Source of the DNA: Marivita sp. S6314
Lineage (GTDB): Bacteria; Pseudomonadota; Alphaproteobacteria; Rhodobacterales; Rhodobacteraceae
NCBI RefSeq assembly: GCF_023015985.1
Contig: NZ_JALKAO010000001.1
Location: 806,001-870,000, forward strand
Direction of reading: 5' to 3'
Length of the DNA: 64,000 nt
In this document: one piece after another, positions 35,046 to 43,958 of the stretch
How positions within the stretch are numbered: position 1 is the first letter of the stretch
How the letters are laid out: each line of letters opens with the position of its first letter
Translations under genes and position numbers: made by a program
Notes under the pieces: generated by a model
Database searches by the model: none
What the model was told of the DNA's origin: nothing
Seen by the model: the letters and a program-made list of their open reading frames with translations, nothing else

Positions 35046-36538
35046 TACAGCCAGAACAGCGTGATCGCCGGGAACAGCATCAGCAGGATCACCCGGATAA
35101 TATCCGAGGTCACAAACCAGATCACCGCCTTGTAGGTCGCCATCATCGGCGTGTCCTTGTCCATCGAGTTGATGATGAACAGGTTCATCCCCACCGGCGG
35201 CGTGATCAGGCCCACCTCGACCACGATCAGCACAAGGATCCCGAACCAGATTGCGACCCATTCCGCCTCAATCCGGTTCGCCATACCCTGCGTCACCCGG
35301 ATATCCAGCGCGCGCATCTGCTCGCGCGTCAGTTCCGCACCCGACGCAATCGCCGCCTCGATCGACGACAGCATCTCCTGCGTCATGCCCTCGGGGATAC
35401 CCGCCGCCAACGCTTCGCGCGCCGCATCCGCCTGCATCAGCGCCAGATCGACAAAGCCGAAATCCATGACCGAGATCACCGGGAAAAAGATCGGGATCGT
35501 CAGCAGGATCATCGACAGGCTGTCCATCAGGCAGCCAAACACCAGGTAAAACAGCAGGATCAGCGTCAGCACCATGAACGGGCTCAACCCCATTTCCAGC
35601 ACCCAGTTCGACAATTCCTGCGGCACCTGCGTCAGCGCCAGAAACCCGTTATAGAACGACGCGCCCAGCACGATGAAAAAGATCATCGCGGTGCTCACCG
35701 CCGTCTGGATGATGCTTTGTTTGAACACCTCCCAGCTAAGATTGCCCGACGCCAGCGCGATCAACCCGGTTCCTGCCGCACCCACAGCGGCCCCTTCCGT
35801 GGGTGTGAACCAACCGGCGTAAATCCCGCCGACAACAAGACCAAACACCAACAAGACCGGCCACACGTCAAACAACGCGCGCCAGCGCTCCGCATACGGC
35901 ACCGGCTCCCGATGCCCGGCCGCCTCCGGATGCCGTCGGACATAAAGTGAAATCGTTAACATATAGCCAAGGGCCGCCAGAATACCGGGGATAAAGGCCG
36001 CCAGGAACAGCTTGGCGATGTTCTGTTCGGTCAGGATCGCATAGATCACAAGGATCACGGAGGGCGGGATCAGAATGCCCAACGTGCCACCCGCAGCCAG
36101 CGTCGCCGTCGAAAACCCGCCGGAATATCCGTTACGCTTCAATTCCGGCAAGGCCACCCGGCTCATTGTGGCCGCCGTCGCCAGGGAAGATCCACAAATC
36201 GCGCCAAACCCCGCGCAGGCCCCAACCGATGCCATCGCAACCCCGCCCTTACGGTGCCCCAACCACGATTCCGCCGCCTTGAACAAGGCCGAGGACATGC
36301 CCGACAGCGTCGCAAACTGCCCCATCAGCAGGAAAATCGGAATGATCGACAGCGAATAGCTGGAAAAGGTCGAGTACGTCTCGGATTTCAGCTTCGCCAG
36401 TACGATATCCGGGCTGCCCAGCGCCAACCAGAACCCGCCAATTCCGCAGAGCATCATCGCCAGCCCAATCGGCGCCCGCAGGAAAATCACAATCAGCAAA
36501 ATCGGGAAGGACCAGATGCCCAGTTCCAGCATACTCAT
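35042..36538 (-). CDS. TRAP transporter large permease (DctM) with an internal insertion
   Basis: A 498-residue DctM-type permease, longer than the usual 425-440. The family blocks are present: FLRAPIGLAMM, ACAGFGAICGSSLATAATM, TLGILIPPSVILVIYAI, GWFTPTEGAAVGA and VEVGLITPPVGMNLF. The extra length is a hydrophilic, Glu/Ala-rich, helix-prone stretch at about 361-424 between FFPVISVMDF and EWVAIWFGILV, where ordinary members have only a short loop. The ATG at 36538 overlaps the small-permease stop by one base (TGATG). It imports carboxylates with a sodium or proton gradient. Confidence 0.9.
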   Translation of the reverse strand: MSMLELGIWSFPILLIVIFLRAPIGLAMMLCGIGGFWLALGSPDIVLAKLKSETYSTFSSYSLSIIPIFLLMGQFATLSGMSSALFKAAESWLGHRKGGVAMASVGACAGFGAICGSSLATAATMSRVALPELKRNGYSGGFSTATLAAGGTLGILIPPSVILVIYAILTEQNIAKLFLAAFIPGILAALGYMLTISLYVRRHPEAAGHREPVPYAERWRALFDVWPVLLVFGLVVGGIYAGWFTPTEGAAVGAAGTGLIALASGNLSWEVFKQSIIQTAVSTAMIFFIVLGASFYNGFLALTQVPQELSNWVLEMGLSPFMVLTLILLFYLVFGCLMDSLSMILLTIPIFFPVISVMDFGFVDLALMQADAAREALAAGIPEGMTQEMLSSIEAAIASGAELTREQMRALDIRVTQGMANRIEAEWVAIWFGILVLIVVEVGLITPPVGMNLFIINSMDKDTPMMATYKAVIWFVTSDIIRVILLMLFPAITLFWLY

Positions 36539-37119
36539 CAGGCGTCCGCTCCGGATGCAGGCAGGATGGACCGCCCTGTGGCCGCAAATGTCACGCGCCC
36601 CACCGCGCAATACAGCGCCGTGATCGACGCCACCACCGCAGCGGCAAGGCTCGCCGCATAGGCCCACCAGATCGGGAATTGCAGCAAGAAGGTGGTCTCT
36701 CCATTGCCGATCTTGTCCAGCATCCCGGCAGTCAGCCGCCAGGTGATCAGCAAGATCACCAAGGTCAGCACCACATCCCAGAACGCCGCAAGCCAGGCGT
36801 TGGTTTTGGCCGACAGCGCCGAGGTAAACACATCCACCGTCGCATGCCCGCCATAAAGCTGGCAAATCGGCAGAAACGCAAAAATCGCAAAGGCAATCCC
36901 GGCTTCCACGATCTCGAAATCTCCGGTCACCGGCCCGACACCAGCGGCGATCAGCCAGCCCGCAAAGCTCTCGGACAACCCGACAAGCCAGTCAGAATGC
37001 CCCATCGTGTTCAACCCGCGCCCCAAAACCGACACACATGTCAGGATCACCAGAAACGTCAGCACGACGCCTCCCATCACTGCCATGGTGCGCGCAAGGC
37101 GCTCAATTGCCATCTGCAT
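36538..37119 (-). CDS. TRAP transporter small permease (DctQ)
   Basis: A 193-residue membrane protein with four predicted helices; GGVVLTFLVILTCVSVLGRGL, GIAFAIFAFLPICQLYGGH (with the conserved family pattern FL..CQ...G.H) and FPIWWAYAASLAA are recognisable. The start at 37119 (MQMAIERL) is supported by a weak GGGC; an ATG two codons later is equally possible. A GC-rich stem-loop separates it from the binding-protein gene upstream. Confidence 0.85.
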   Translation of the reverse strand: MQMAIERLARTMAVMGGVVLTFLVILTCVSVLGRGLNTMGHSDWLVGLSESFAGWLIAAGVGPVTGDFEIVEAGIAFAIFAFLPICQLYGGHATVDVFTSALSAKTNAWLAAFWDVVLTLVILLITWRLTAGMLDKIGNGETTFLLQFPIWWAYAASLAAAVVASITALYCAVGRVTFAATGRSILPASGADA

Positions 37120-37147
37120 GTTGCCCGTGCCCCCGCACATTGGCGAC

Positions 37148-37171
37148 GGTGCCGGGCACAGGCCCGGCACC
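37148..37171 (-). promoter_or_regulatory. intercistronic stem-loop after dctP
   Basis: Perfect 10-bp stem GGTGCCGGGC/GCCCGGCACC with a four-base loop, between the DctP stop (37184) and the DctQ start (37119). Same position and style as the hairpins after the other three binding-protein genes in this window. Confidence 0.6.
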
Positions 37172-37183
37172 CTCTGTCACGCC

Positions 37184-38218
37184 TTACTGCGTGTTGTTTT
37201 TCTCAAGCAGCTCCGCCGCCCGCGCGATCAGGGCCTCCCCGTCGATGCCCTTTTCCGACATCTCGGCAATCCACTCGGCCGTGGTAGCCGCCGCCGCATC
37301 GCGCCAGGGTCCGGCATCCGCGTCGCTGATGGTGATGACGTTGTTGCCCGCATCCAGCGCCGCTTCGCGCGCCGGGCCGTCATCCATCTGCATCTGCGCC
37401 CCCGCCATGCGGCTGAACTCGGCGCCCGACTGGCTGTCAATCGCCGCCTTCAGATCATCCGGCAGCGCCTCGTAGGCCTCTTTGTTCATCGCAAAGATAA
37501 AGGTGGTGGTGTAGATCGCGTTGCCTTCGAATTCGGTATGGTTTTCAACCAGTTCCGCGACCTTCAACGCGCCCGTGACCTCCCACGGGATCACCGCGCC
37601 ATCGACCACCCCCTTGGACAGCGATTCCGGGATCGCCGGAACCGGCATGCCCACCGTGGTCGCCCCCAGATTGGTAAAGAGCTTGTTGGTCACCCGCGTC
37701 GGCGCGCGCAGCTTCAACCCGTTCAGATCCTCCGGGCTTTCCACAGGCTCGGAGGTGTGAATCACACCGGGGCCATGCACCCAGACACCCAGAACTTTGA
37801 AATCGGCAAAGTCCTGATCCAGCATCTGCTCTTCCACCAGCTCCCAATATGCCGCCGACATGTCGCCCGCATCGGTCATCAGGAACGGCAGTTCGAACAC
37901 CTCGGCGCGCGGGAACCGGCCCGGCGTGTACCCGGCAACGGTCCAGACAATGTCCGCCACGCCATCAATGGCCTGGTCAATCAACTGCGGAGGTGTCCCC
38001 CCCAACTGCATGGACGGAAAATGCTGGATCTCGATCCGCCCGCCCGACGCTTCCATCACCCGGTCCGCCCAGGGGATCAGTACGTTCTTGGGCACATTGG
38101 CCTGCGCTGGCAGAAACTGGTGCATCCGCAATGTGACGTCCTGCGCCAACGCCCCTGTCGCCAGGACAGCGGCAACCGCCGTGGTTCCGGCGAGTTTGAG
38201 AAACGCGCGTTTGATCAT
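37184..38218 (-). CDS. TRAP transporter solute-binding protein (DctP)
   Basis: A 344-residue periplasmic protein: signal peptide MIKRAFLKLAGTTAVAAVLATGALA, then VTLRMHQFLPAQANVPKNV, and the ligand-binding region NGLKLRAPTRVTNKLF with the Arg that salt-bridges the substrate carboxylate in this family. VWVHGPGVIHTSEPV and MPVPAIPESLSKGVVDGAVIPWEV also match. GGGAGGA precedes the ATG. A carboxylate (organic or sugar acid) is the expected ligand. Confidence 0.9.
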   Translation of the reverse strand: MIKRAFLKLAGTTAVAAVLATGALAQDVTLRMHQFLPAQANVPKNVLIPWADRVMEASGGRIEIQHFPSMQLGGTPPQLIDQAIDGVADIVWTVAGYTPGRFPRAEVFELPFLMTDAGDMSAAYWELVEEQMLDQDFADFKVLGVWVHGPGVIHTSEPVESPEDLNGLKLRAPTRVTNKLFTNLGATTVGMPVPAIPESLSKGVVDGAVIPWEVTGALKVAELVENHTEFEGNAIYTTTFIFAMNKEAYEALPDDLKAAIDSQSGAEFSRMAGAQMQMDDGPAREAALDAGNNVITISDADAGPWRDAAAATTAEWIAEMSEKGIDGEALIARAAELLEKNNTQ

Positions 38219-38285
38219 GAGTTATGTCCTCCCTATTCGACTTGCGCCATAAACGCACAAAGCTTGCGCCGAATCCAAGCGGAAT

Positions 38286-39017
38286 CTACCCGCGCCCGAT
38301 ATAGGGCATCTTCGTCGCCATCACGGTCATGAACTGCACATTCGCCTCCAACGGCAATGACGCCATGTGCAACACCGACGACGCCACATGCGCCACATCC
38401 ATCACCGGATCAAACTTTTCACCCGCCGCTTCGGCCTGCTGGCGCAGATTGGCGACGATCTCGGTCTCTGCATTGCCGATGTCGATCTGGCCACAGGCGA
38501 TGTCAAAGGGCCGTCCATCCAAAGACAGCGACCGCGTCAATCCGGTGATCGCATGTTTCGACGCGGTGTAGGGGATCGACCCCCAGCGCGGCACATGCGC
38601 CGAAATTGACCCGTTATTGATGATCCGCCCGCCCTGCGGCACCTGCGCCCGCATCCGCGCAAAGGCCGCCCGCGCACAGATAAAACTCCCCGTCACGTTC
38701 ACATCCAGACAGCGCCGCCAATCCTCCACCGCGATCTCGTCAATCGTGGCCCCGACAACCGCCATGCCCGCATTGTTGAAGAGCGCGTCAATGCGCCCCC
38801 ACTGCGCCACCCCCGCGTCAAAGGCCGCGTCAACCGCCGCCGCGTCGGTCACATCGCAGGGCAGAACCAGCGCCCCATCGAACCGCGCCGCAATCGCCTC
38901 CAGCGGCTCCGCCCGCCGCCCGATTAGACCAACCTGCCAACCCGCCTCCAGAAAGGCCTCGGCACAAGCCTTGCCAATACCGCTTCCGGCCCCGGTGATG
39001 ATGATAGACTGCCCCAT
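38286..39017 (-). CDS. short-chain dehydrogenase/reductase
   Basis: A 243-residue classical SDR: cofactor motif TGAGSGIG at 8-15, CDVTD, NNAG at 81-84, and the catalytic Ser137, Tyr150 and Lys154 in [19 protein letters not shown]. The frame is open far upstream, but the ATG at 39017 ([11 protein letters not shown]) gives the exact family N-terminus. It follows the IlvD/Edd dehydratase by 83 bases containing hairpins and precedes the TRAP binding-protein gene's far side, so it may oxidise or reduce a sugar-acid intermediate. Confidence 0.88.
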   Translation of the reverse strand: MGQSIIITGAGSGIGKACAEAFLEAGWQVGLIGRRAEPLEAIAARFDGALVLPCDVTDAAAVDAAFDAGVAQWGRIDALFNNAGMAVVGATIDEIAVEDWRRCLDVNVTGSFICARAAFARMRAQVPQGGRIINNGSISAHVPRWGSIPYTASKHAITGLTRSLSLDGRPFDIACGQIDIGNAETEIVANLRQQAEAAGEKFDPVMDVAHVASSVLHMASLPLEANVQFMTVMATKMPYIGRG

Positions 39018-39050
39018 GCGCGCGATCCTGTCGTCTCTGTTTTCCAAATA

Positions 39051-39094
39051 CCTCGGGGGAGCGCCAAAGGCGCGGGGGCAGCGCCCCCCACTCC
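39051..39094. repeat. GC-rich palindromic intergenic element
   Basis: Two adjacent hairpins: GCGCC-AAA-GGCGC (39061-39073) and GGGGGC-AGC-GCCCCC (39074-39088), flanked by CCTCGGGGG. On the minus strand it reads a run of G, GCTGCCCCC, then CCCCCGAGGTATTT, a pattern I associate with dispersed terminator-like repeats in Rhodobacterales genomes (recollection, not checked). Confidence 0.5.
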
Positions 39095-39100
39095 CTCGGC

Positions 39101-40882
39101 CTAGTGATTGTCCCGCGGCAAGAATTGCGCGACCCGCTGATACGCCGTCGCCAGTTCCAGACAGCCGCCCTGCGCCAACTGCCCCACATGCTGACGATAC
39201 ATCTCCTGCCAGGGCGTCTGGTTGACAATCTCCGGCGGTGTCCACGCCGCCTTGCGCGCGTCCCATTCGGCCTCGGGCACAAGCGCGTTCAGCGTCGACG
39301 CATTCAGATCCAACCGCACCGTGTCGCCGGTTTGCAGATAGGCCAATCCGCCCCCCACAACCGCCTCGGGCGACGCGTTGAGGATCGACGGGCTTTCCGA
39401 CGTCCCCGATTGCCGCCCGTCGCCCACCGTGGGCAAGTGATTGACCCCCGCCTGCACCAACGCATCGGGCGGCTGCATGTTCACCACTTCGGCCGATCCG
39501 GGATAGCCCACACAGCCGACGTTCCGAATGAACAGAATGCAATGATCGTCAATCGCCAAGTCCGGATCATTGATCCGGTCATGGTAATCCTCGGGCCCCT
39601 CGAACACGATGGCGCGCGCCTCGAACACGCCTTCCTCACCGGGTTTCGACAGGAACCGCGCCCGGAAATCCTCGGAAATCACCGAGGTCTTCATCAACGC
39701 GCTCTCAAACAGGTTCCCCGACAAAACCTTGAACCCCGCGTTCTGGCGCAGCGGCGCGTCATAGGTCGTGATCACATCATGATCCAAGCTTTCCCACGTC
39801 GCCAGCACGTCCCCCATTGTCCGCCCCGAGGCGGTCCTCACCCCCTCGTGCAACCGCCCCGCCTTGCGCAACTCGCCCATCACCGCAGGCACACCGCCCG
39901 CACGATAGAAACTCTCGCCCAGATATTCCCCCGCAGGCTGCATGTTCACCATCAGCGGCACGTCAAACCCGATCGCCTCCCAATCGGTCACATCGAGGTC
40001 CACCCCCGCATGCCGCGCAATCGCCTGCAAATGCGGCGGCGCATTGGTCGACCCGCCAATCGCCCCGTTGACGACGATTGCGTTCTCGAACGCCTCGCGG
40101 GTCAGGATGTCCGACGGTTTCAAATCCTCCAGCACCATCTCGACACAGCGCTTGCCCGTCTCATAGGCCATCGCCATCCGCTCCCGGAACGGCGCCGGGA
40201 TCGCCGATGACCCGGGCAACGTCATTCCCAACGCCTCAGCCATCGCGTTCATCGTGCTGGCCGTGCCCATCGTGTTGCAATGCCCCAGTGACGGCGACGA
40301 CGCACAGGCCAATTCCATGAATTCTTCGTAGCCAATCTCGCCGCGCGCCATCATCCGACGCCCTTCCCAGATTGTCGTGCCCGATCCGGCCCGTTTGCCC
40401 TTATACCAACCATCGAGCATCGGCCCGCCATTCAGCGCAATCGCCGGAATATCCACCGTCGCCGCGCCCATCAGCTGCGCCGGCGTGGTCTTGTCGCACC
40501 CCGTGGTCAGCACCACCCCGTCGATGGGATAGCCATGCAGCACCTCGACCAAACTCAGATAGGCCAGGTTCCGGTCCAACGCCGCCGTTGGCCGCTTGCC
40601 GGTCTCCTGAATGGGATGCACCGGAAACTCCATCGGAATACCACCACCATCGCGGATACCCGCCTTGATCCGGTCCATCAGGAACACGTGGATCTTGTTA
40701 CACGGCGCAAGATCCGACCCGGTATTGGCAATCCCGATGATCGGCTTGTCGGCCTGCAACTCGCCTTGCGTAAACGACTGGTTCTGATAGCGCTCAAGAT
40801 AAAGCGCGGTCATGCCCGGATTGTTCGGATTGTCGAACCATTCCTGCGACCGGAACCGTTTATTGGCGCGCGTATCAGACAT
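39101..40882 (-). CDS. IlvD/Edd family dehydratase (sugar-acid dehydratase)
   Basis: A 593-residue Fe-S dehydratase: cluster cysteines Cys61 ([10 protein letters not shown]), Cys129 (TTGCDKTTP, with the Mg-binding carbamylated-Lys candidate Lys131) and Cys202 ([11 protein letters not shown]), then [14 protein letters not shown] and [15 protein letters not shown]. The length and the [12 protein letters not shown]-type C-terminal block match L-arabonate/D-xylonate dehydratases rather than dihydroxyacid dehydratase IlvD. It should convert an aldonic acid to a 2-keto-3-deoxy acid. The start at 40882 ([11 protein letters not shown]) is the family N-terminus. Confidence 0.88.
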   Translation of the reverse strand: MSDTRANKRFRSQEWFDNPNNPGMTALYLERYQNQSFTQGELQADKPIIGIANTGSDLAPCNKIHVFLMDRIKAGIRDGGGIPMEFPVHPIQETGKRPTAALDRNLAYLSLVEVLHGYPIDGVVLTTGCDKTTPAQLMGAATVDIPAIALNGGPMLDGWYKGKRAGSGTTIWEGRRMMARGEIGYEEFMELACASSPSLGHCNTMGTASTMNAMAEALGMTLPGSSAIPAPFRERMAMAYETGKRCVEMVLEDLKPSDILTREAFENAIVVNGAIGGSTNAPPHLQAIARHAGVDLDVTDWEAIGFDVPLMVNMQPAGEYLGESFYRAGGVPAVMGELRKAGRLHEGVRTASGRTMGDVLATWESLDHDVITTYDAPLRQNAGFKVLSGNLFESALMKTSVISEDFRARFLSKPGEEGVFEARAIVFEGPEDYHDRINDPDLAIDDHCILFIRNVGCVGYPGSAEVVNMQPPDALVQAGVNHLPTVGDGRQSGTSESPSILNASPEAVVGGGLAYLQTGDTVRLDLNASTLNALVPEAEWDARKAAWTPPEIVNQTPWQEMYRQHVGQLAQGGCLELATAYQRVAQFLPRDNH

Positions 40883-40910
40883 GTCTGTCCTCCCCCAAAC
40901 CTGCCCCAGC

Positions 40911-40929
40911 GTTCTGGACAATCCGGAAC
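40911..40929. promoter_or_regulatory. inverted repeat between dehydratase and RidA genes
   Basis: Arms GTTCTGG (40911-40917) and CCGGAAC (40923-40929) pair with one mismatch around a five-base centre, midway in the 90-base divergent gap. A candidate operator for both genes; no regulator gene is adjacent. Confidence 0.3.
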
Positions 40930-40972
40930 CAAACAGCAAGTGTCAGCGCAAACATCACAAGAGGAGCCCCCC

Positions 40973-41314
40973 ATGATCACGCGTATGGAAACCGGCCAAC
41001 GGATGAGCAAGATCGTCAAGCACAACGGCGTCGCCTACCTCTGCGGTCAGGTCGGCGCAGGTGAGACGATCACCGAACAGACCGAAGACTGCCTCGCCCG
41101 CGTCGATGCCTTGCTCAAACAGGCCGGATCGTCGCGTGAACAGATCCTTCAAGCGATCATCTGGGTGTCGGACATGAAATACTTCGCCGAAATGAACGCC
41201 GTCTGGGACGCCTGGGTCCCCGAAGGCCACGCCCCCGCCCGCGCCTGCGGCGAAGCCAAACTCGCCCGCGATGTGCTCAAGGTCGAAGTGATCGTAACGG
41301 CGGCCTACGAATAA
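40973..41314 (+). CDS. RidA/YjgF family protein
   Basis: A 113-residue member of the Rid family, which hydrolyses reactive enamine/imine intermediates. [11 protein letters not shown] and the C-terminal [21 protein letters not shown] are characteristic; the Arg in PARAC corresponds to the catalytic Arg105 of RidA. AAGAGGAG precedes the ATG. It is divergent from the dehydratase and its end overlaps the convergent PanE-like gene by ten bases. The variant sequence places it in a Rid subgroup other than housekeeping RidA. Confidence 0.85.
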   Translation: MITRMETGQRMSKIVKHNGVAYLCGQVGAGETITEQTEDCLARVDALLKQAGSSREQILQAIIWVSDMKYFAEMNAVWDAWVPEGHAPARACGEAKLARDVLKVEVIVTAAYE

Positions 41315-42285
41315 AGCCCCGCCGTCCGCGCCCGCAATTGCACCAAAGCCAGCACCGTATCAATCGTCGGTGTCGGCACCCCCACGATGCGGCCCAGTTC
41401 CTGCACGGACCCAACCAAAGCATCGATCTCCATCGGTCGCCCCTGATCCAGGTCCTGCAACATCGACGTCCGGTGCGCCCCAACAGCCGCCCCGCCATCA
41501 ATGCGCCGCTCCACATCAATCGGAAACTTCACGCCCAGCGCCTCGGCAATCTCCTGCGCCTCGACCATCATGCCCTTGGCCACCCCCCGCGTGCCGGGAT
41601 CGGTACACAGAACATCCAACGTCGCATGGGTCAGCGCTGAAATCGGGTTGAACGACAGGTTCCCCCACAGCTTCACCCAGATCTCGTCCCGCAATCGCGG
41701 CCGCACCGGCGCTTTCAAGCCCGCCGAGGACAACGCCTTCGACAACGCCATCGCGCGGTCCGATTTCGATCCGTCGGGTTCCCCCAGCGAAAACCGGTTG
41801 CCCTCGATGTGCTTCACCACACCCGGCTCAATGACTTCCGCCGCCGGGTAGACCACACAGCCCAACACCCGGTCCGGCCCGAACCCGCCCCATTGCGCAT
41901 TGCCCGGGTCCACGCTTTCCAGGCGCGTGCCTTCCAGATCGCCGCCTAGCTTGTGAAAATACCACCACGGCACCCCGTTCACGCCGGACACAATCGTGGT
42001 GTTCGGCCCAATCAACGGCTGCATTTTCTCAACCACCGGCGGCACCGAATGCGCCTTGAGCGTGACAATCACGTAATCCTGCACACCCAGATCCGCCGGA
42101 TTGTCCGAAGCGGTGACGTCAACAACCGTCTCGACCCCACCCTCTTCGATCAACTTCAACCCATTGGCCTGCATCGCCGCCAGATGCGGCCCGCGCGCCA
42201 CAAGGCTCAGATCCGCCCCGGCCTGCGCCAGCTTGACCCCCATATAGCCGCCAATGGCGCCTGCTCCGAACACGCAAATCTTCAT
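41305..42285 (-). CDS. 2-dehydropantoate 2-reductase family protein (PanE/ApbA)
   Basis: A 326-residue reductase: NADP-binding [14 protein letters not shown] at the N-terminus, [12 protein letters not shown], and [17 protein letters not shown], whose Lys is the catalytic Lys176 equivalent. Length is slightly above PanE. It may make pantoate, or act on another 2-keto-3-hydroxy acid as many paralogues in catabolic islands do. It is downstream of the acyl-CoA ligase, separated by 112 bases with a hairpin, so it may have its own promoter. Confidence 0.82.
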   Translation of the reverse strand: MKICVFGAGAIGGYMGVKLAQAGADLSLVARGPHLAAMQANGLKLIEEGGVETVVDVTASDNPADLGVQDYVIVTLKAHSVPPVVEKMQPLIGPNTTIVSGVNGVPWWYFHKLGGDLEGTRLESVDPGNAQWGGFGPDRVLGCVVYPAAEVIEPGVVKHIEGNRFSLGEPDGSKSDRAMALSKALSSAGLKAPVRPRLRDEIWVKLWGNLSFNPISALTHATLDVLCTDPGTRGVAKGMMVEAQEIAEALGVKFPIDVERRIDGGAAVGAHRTSMLQDLDQGRPMEIDALVGSVQELGRIVGVPTPTIDTVLALVQLRARTAGLYS

Positions 42286-42373
42286 CGTTCACATTCGCAC
42301 CCCGGCCTCCCGCCAAAGCACGTCCCCTGTTTCTTCTTTTTAAAAATATGCAATCACCCGCCTGGACGCGTCG

Positions 42374-42391
42374 GCCGGGCTTCAGCCCGGC
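42374..42391 (-). terminator. stem-loop downstream of the acyl-CoA ligase
   Basis: Perfect inverted repeat GCCGGGCT/AGCCCGGC with a two-base loop, just after the ligase stop on the minus strand. A T-rich stretch (TTTTTAAAAATATGC region, about 25-35 bases further on) follows but not immediately, so termination is plausible but not certain. Confidence 0.45.
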
Positions 42392-42397
42392 ACACCG

Positions 42398-43927
42398 TCA
42401 CGCAGGCTCCCCCAACCCCAGCTTCTCGGCCAGCCCGATCCGCTGCATCTTGCCGGTCGCCCCTTTCGGGATGTCGTCCAGGATGACCACCTTGCGCGGC
42501 ACCTTGAAATCCGCCATGCGGCTGGCGGCGAACTCGCGGATGTCGCGCTCCGAGGCCTCCGACCCTTCGGCCAATACCACCGCCGCGGCCACCTCTTCGC
42601 CCAGCTTGGGATGCGGCACCGCAAAGGTCACAACCTGCGCAATCGCCGGATGGTCCAGCAACACGCCATCCACCTCCAGCGGCGAGACTTTCTCGCCGCC
42701 GCGATTGATAATTTCTTTCAATCGCCCTGTCAGATGCAGGAACCCGTCTGCGTCAAACGCCCCCTGATCCCCCGTCCGGAACCATCGCTGGCCCCCGGCT
42801 TCAAAAAAGTTCTTGGCATTGGCCTCCGGGTTGCTCTCATATCCCGGCGTCACATTGGGCCCCGAGATTACAACCTCGCCGGTCCCGTCGATTAACTGGT
42901 TTTCCGCCTCATGGGCAATGCGCACCTCTGGCCCGGCGGCCACGCCGACGGCACCCGGCTTTTGACGATCAAACGGGTTGCAACACATCTGGTGCGCGGC
43001 TTCGGTCATACCATAGGCCTCGATCACCGGGGCCTTGAACGTCTCCTGCAACGCCTCCATCACCTGCGCGGGCAGCGATGCCGAGGACGACCGCAGGAAC
43101 CGCAGTGGCACCGCGTCGATCACATCCTGATTGCGCTTGGCGCGTGTCAGGATCGCCTGGTGCATCGTCGGCACCGCCGTGTACCACGTCGGCTGCGCAT
43201 CCTTCATCCAGCCAAAGAACCGCAACGCATCAAACCCCGGCGCACACCAGATCGACGCGCCCACCGACAGGGACGCCGACACCGCGGCAACCAACCCGTG
43301 AATATGAAACAGCGGCATCACGTTCAGACAGCGATCCGCCGCTGTCAGGTTCAACGACGCCGCGATGTTATGCGCAGAGGCCGCCACGTTGGACTGCAAC
43401 AAAGGCACGATCTTCGGACGCGATGTTGTCCCCGACGTATGCAGGATCAGCGCCACATCGTCATCCGTCGGATCACTGGCAGGCACGGCCGACCCCGCCG
43501 CGCCATCTGCGACCAGCTTGAATGTCCCGGCGGGCTGATCCGGGTCCACCACCGTCCGCAGCACCATCAACCCAAGCGACTGCGCCGCCGCCAAGGCAGG
43601 CCCGTCATAGCCGCCCGCCAGCACAACCGCCTTCGCCCCCAGATCCTCGATGTAAAACCTGTACTCGTCCTCACGGTAAGACGGGTTCAACGGCGCGGTG
43701 GTCGCCGCCTGCGCGATGGTCACAAAGGCTGAGGCCATCTCCGGCCCGTTGGCCAGAACAATTGCCACCCGGTCACTCGGACCGATCCCGACATCCCGCA
43801 GGCTTGCACGCACCTCCGCCGACAAATCGCGCAACCCGCCATAGGTCAGCCACCCGCGCCCCGGCGCGCCAATCGCCAGACTGTCCGCATCATGTCCCTC
43901 AAGCAAAGCTTTGACATTCGTCGCCAT
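42398..43927 (-). CDS. acyl-CoA ligase, AAE3/Pcs60 (oxalyl-CoA synthetase)-like
   Basis: A 509-residue AMP-forming ligase. ATP motif LHTSGTTSRPKIVPL with the SRPK variant, VMPLFHIHGLVAA, AYGMTEAAHQM, and the C-terminal RGGEKVSPLEVD and GATGKMQRI with catalytic Lys. SGTTSRPK, PLNPSYREDEYRFYI and WYTAVPTMHQAIL match the plant/yeast AAE3/Pcs60 branch, which activates oxalate. It begins 31 bases after the tctA stop on the same strand, so transport and CoA activation of one acid are probably linked. GGAG-type site before the ATG at 43927. Confidence 0.85.
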   Translation of the reverse strand: MATNVKALLEGHDADSLAIGAPGRGWLTYGGLRDLSAEVRASLRDVGIGPSDRVAIVLANGPEMASAFVTIAQAATTAPLNPSYREDEYRFYIEDLGAKAVVLAGGYDGPALAAAQSLGLMVLRTVVDPDQPAGTFKLVADGAAGSAVPASDPTDDDVALILHTSGTTSRPKIVPLLQSNVAASAHNIAASLNLTAADRCLNVMPLFHIHGLVAAVSASLSVGASIWCAPGFDALRFFGWMKDAQPTWYTAVPTMHQAILTRAKRNQDVIDAVPLRFLRSSSASLPAQVMEALQETFKAPVIEAYGMTEAAHQMCCNPFDRQKPGAVGVAAGPEVRIAHEAENQLIDGTGEVVISGPNVTPGYESNPEANAKNFFEAGGQRWFRTGDQGAFDADGFLHLTGRLKEIINRGGEKVSPLEVDGVLLDHPAIAQVVTFAVPHPKLGEEVAAAVVLAEGSEASERDIREFAASRMADFKVPRKVVILDDIPKGATGKMQRIGLAEKLGLGEPA

Positions 43928-43958
43928 GCGCTCCGTCCCTTTCTTCAAAGTCTTAGTC

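Noticed and set aside
35042-36865. Extended DctM with about 109 more N-terminal residues
   Set aside because: That part is read through the DctQ gene in another frame; the TGATG overlap at 36538 marks the real start.
38286-39542. Extended SDR of over 400 residues
   Set aside because: The extra N-terminus is a shadow of the dehydratase gene; the SDR fold begins exactly at the ATG at 39017.
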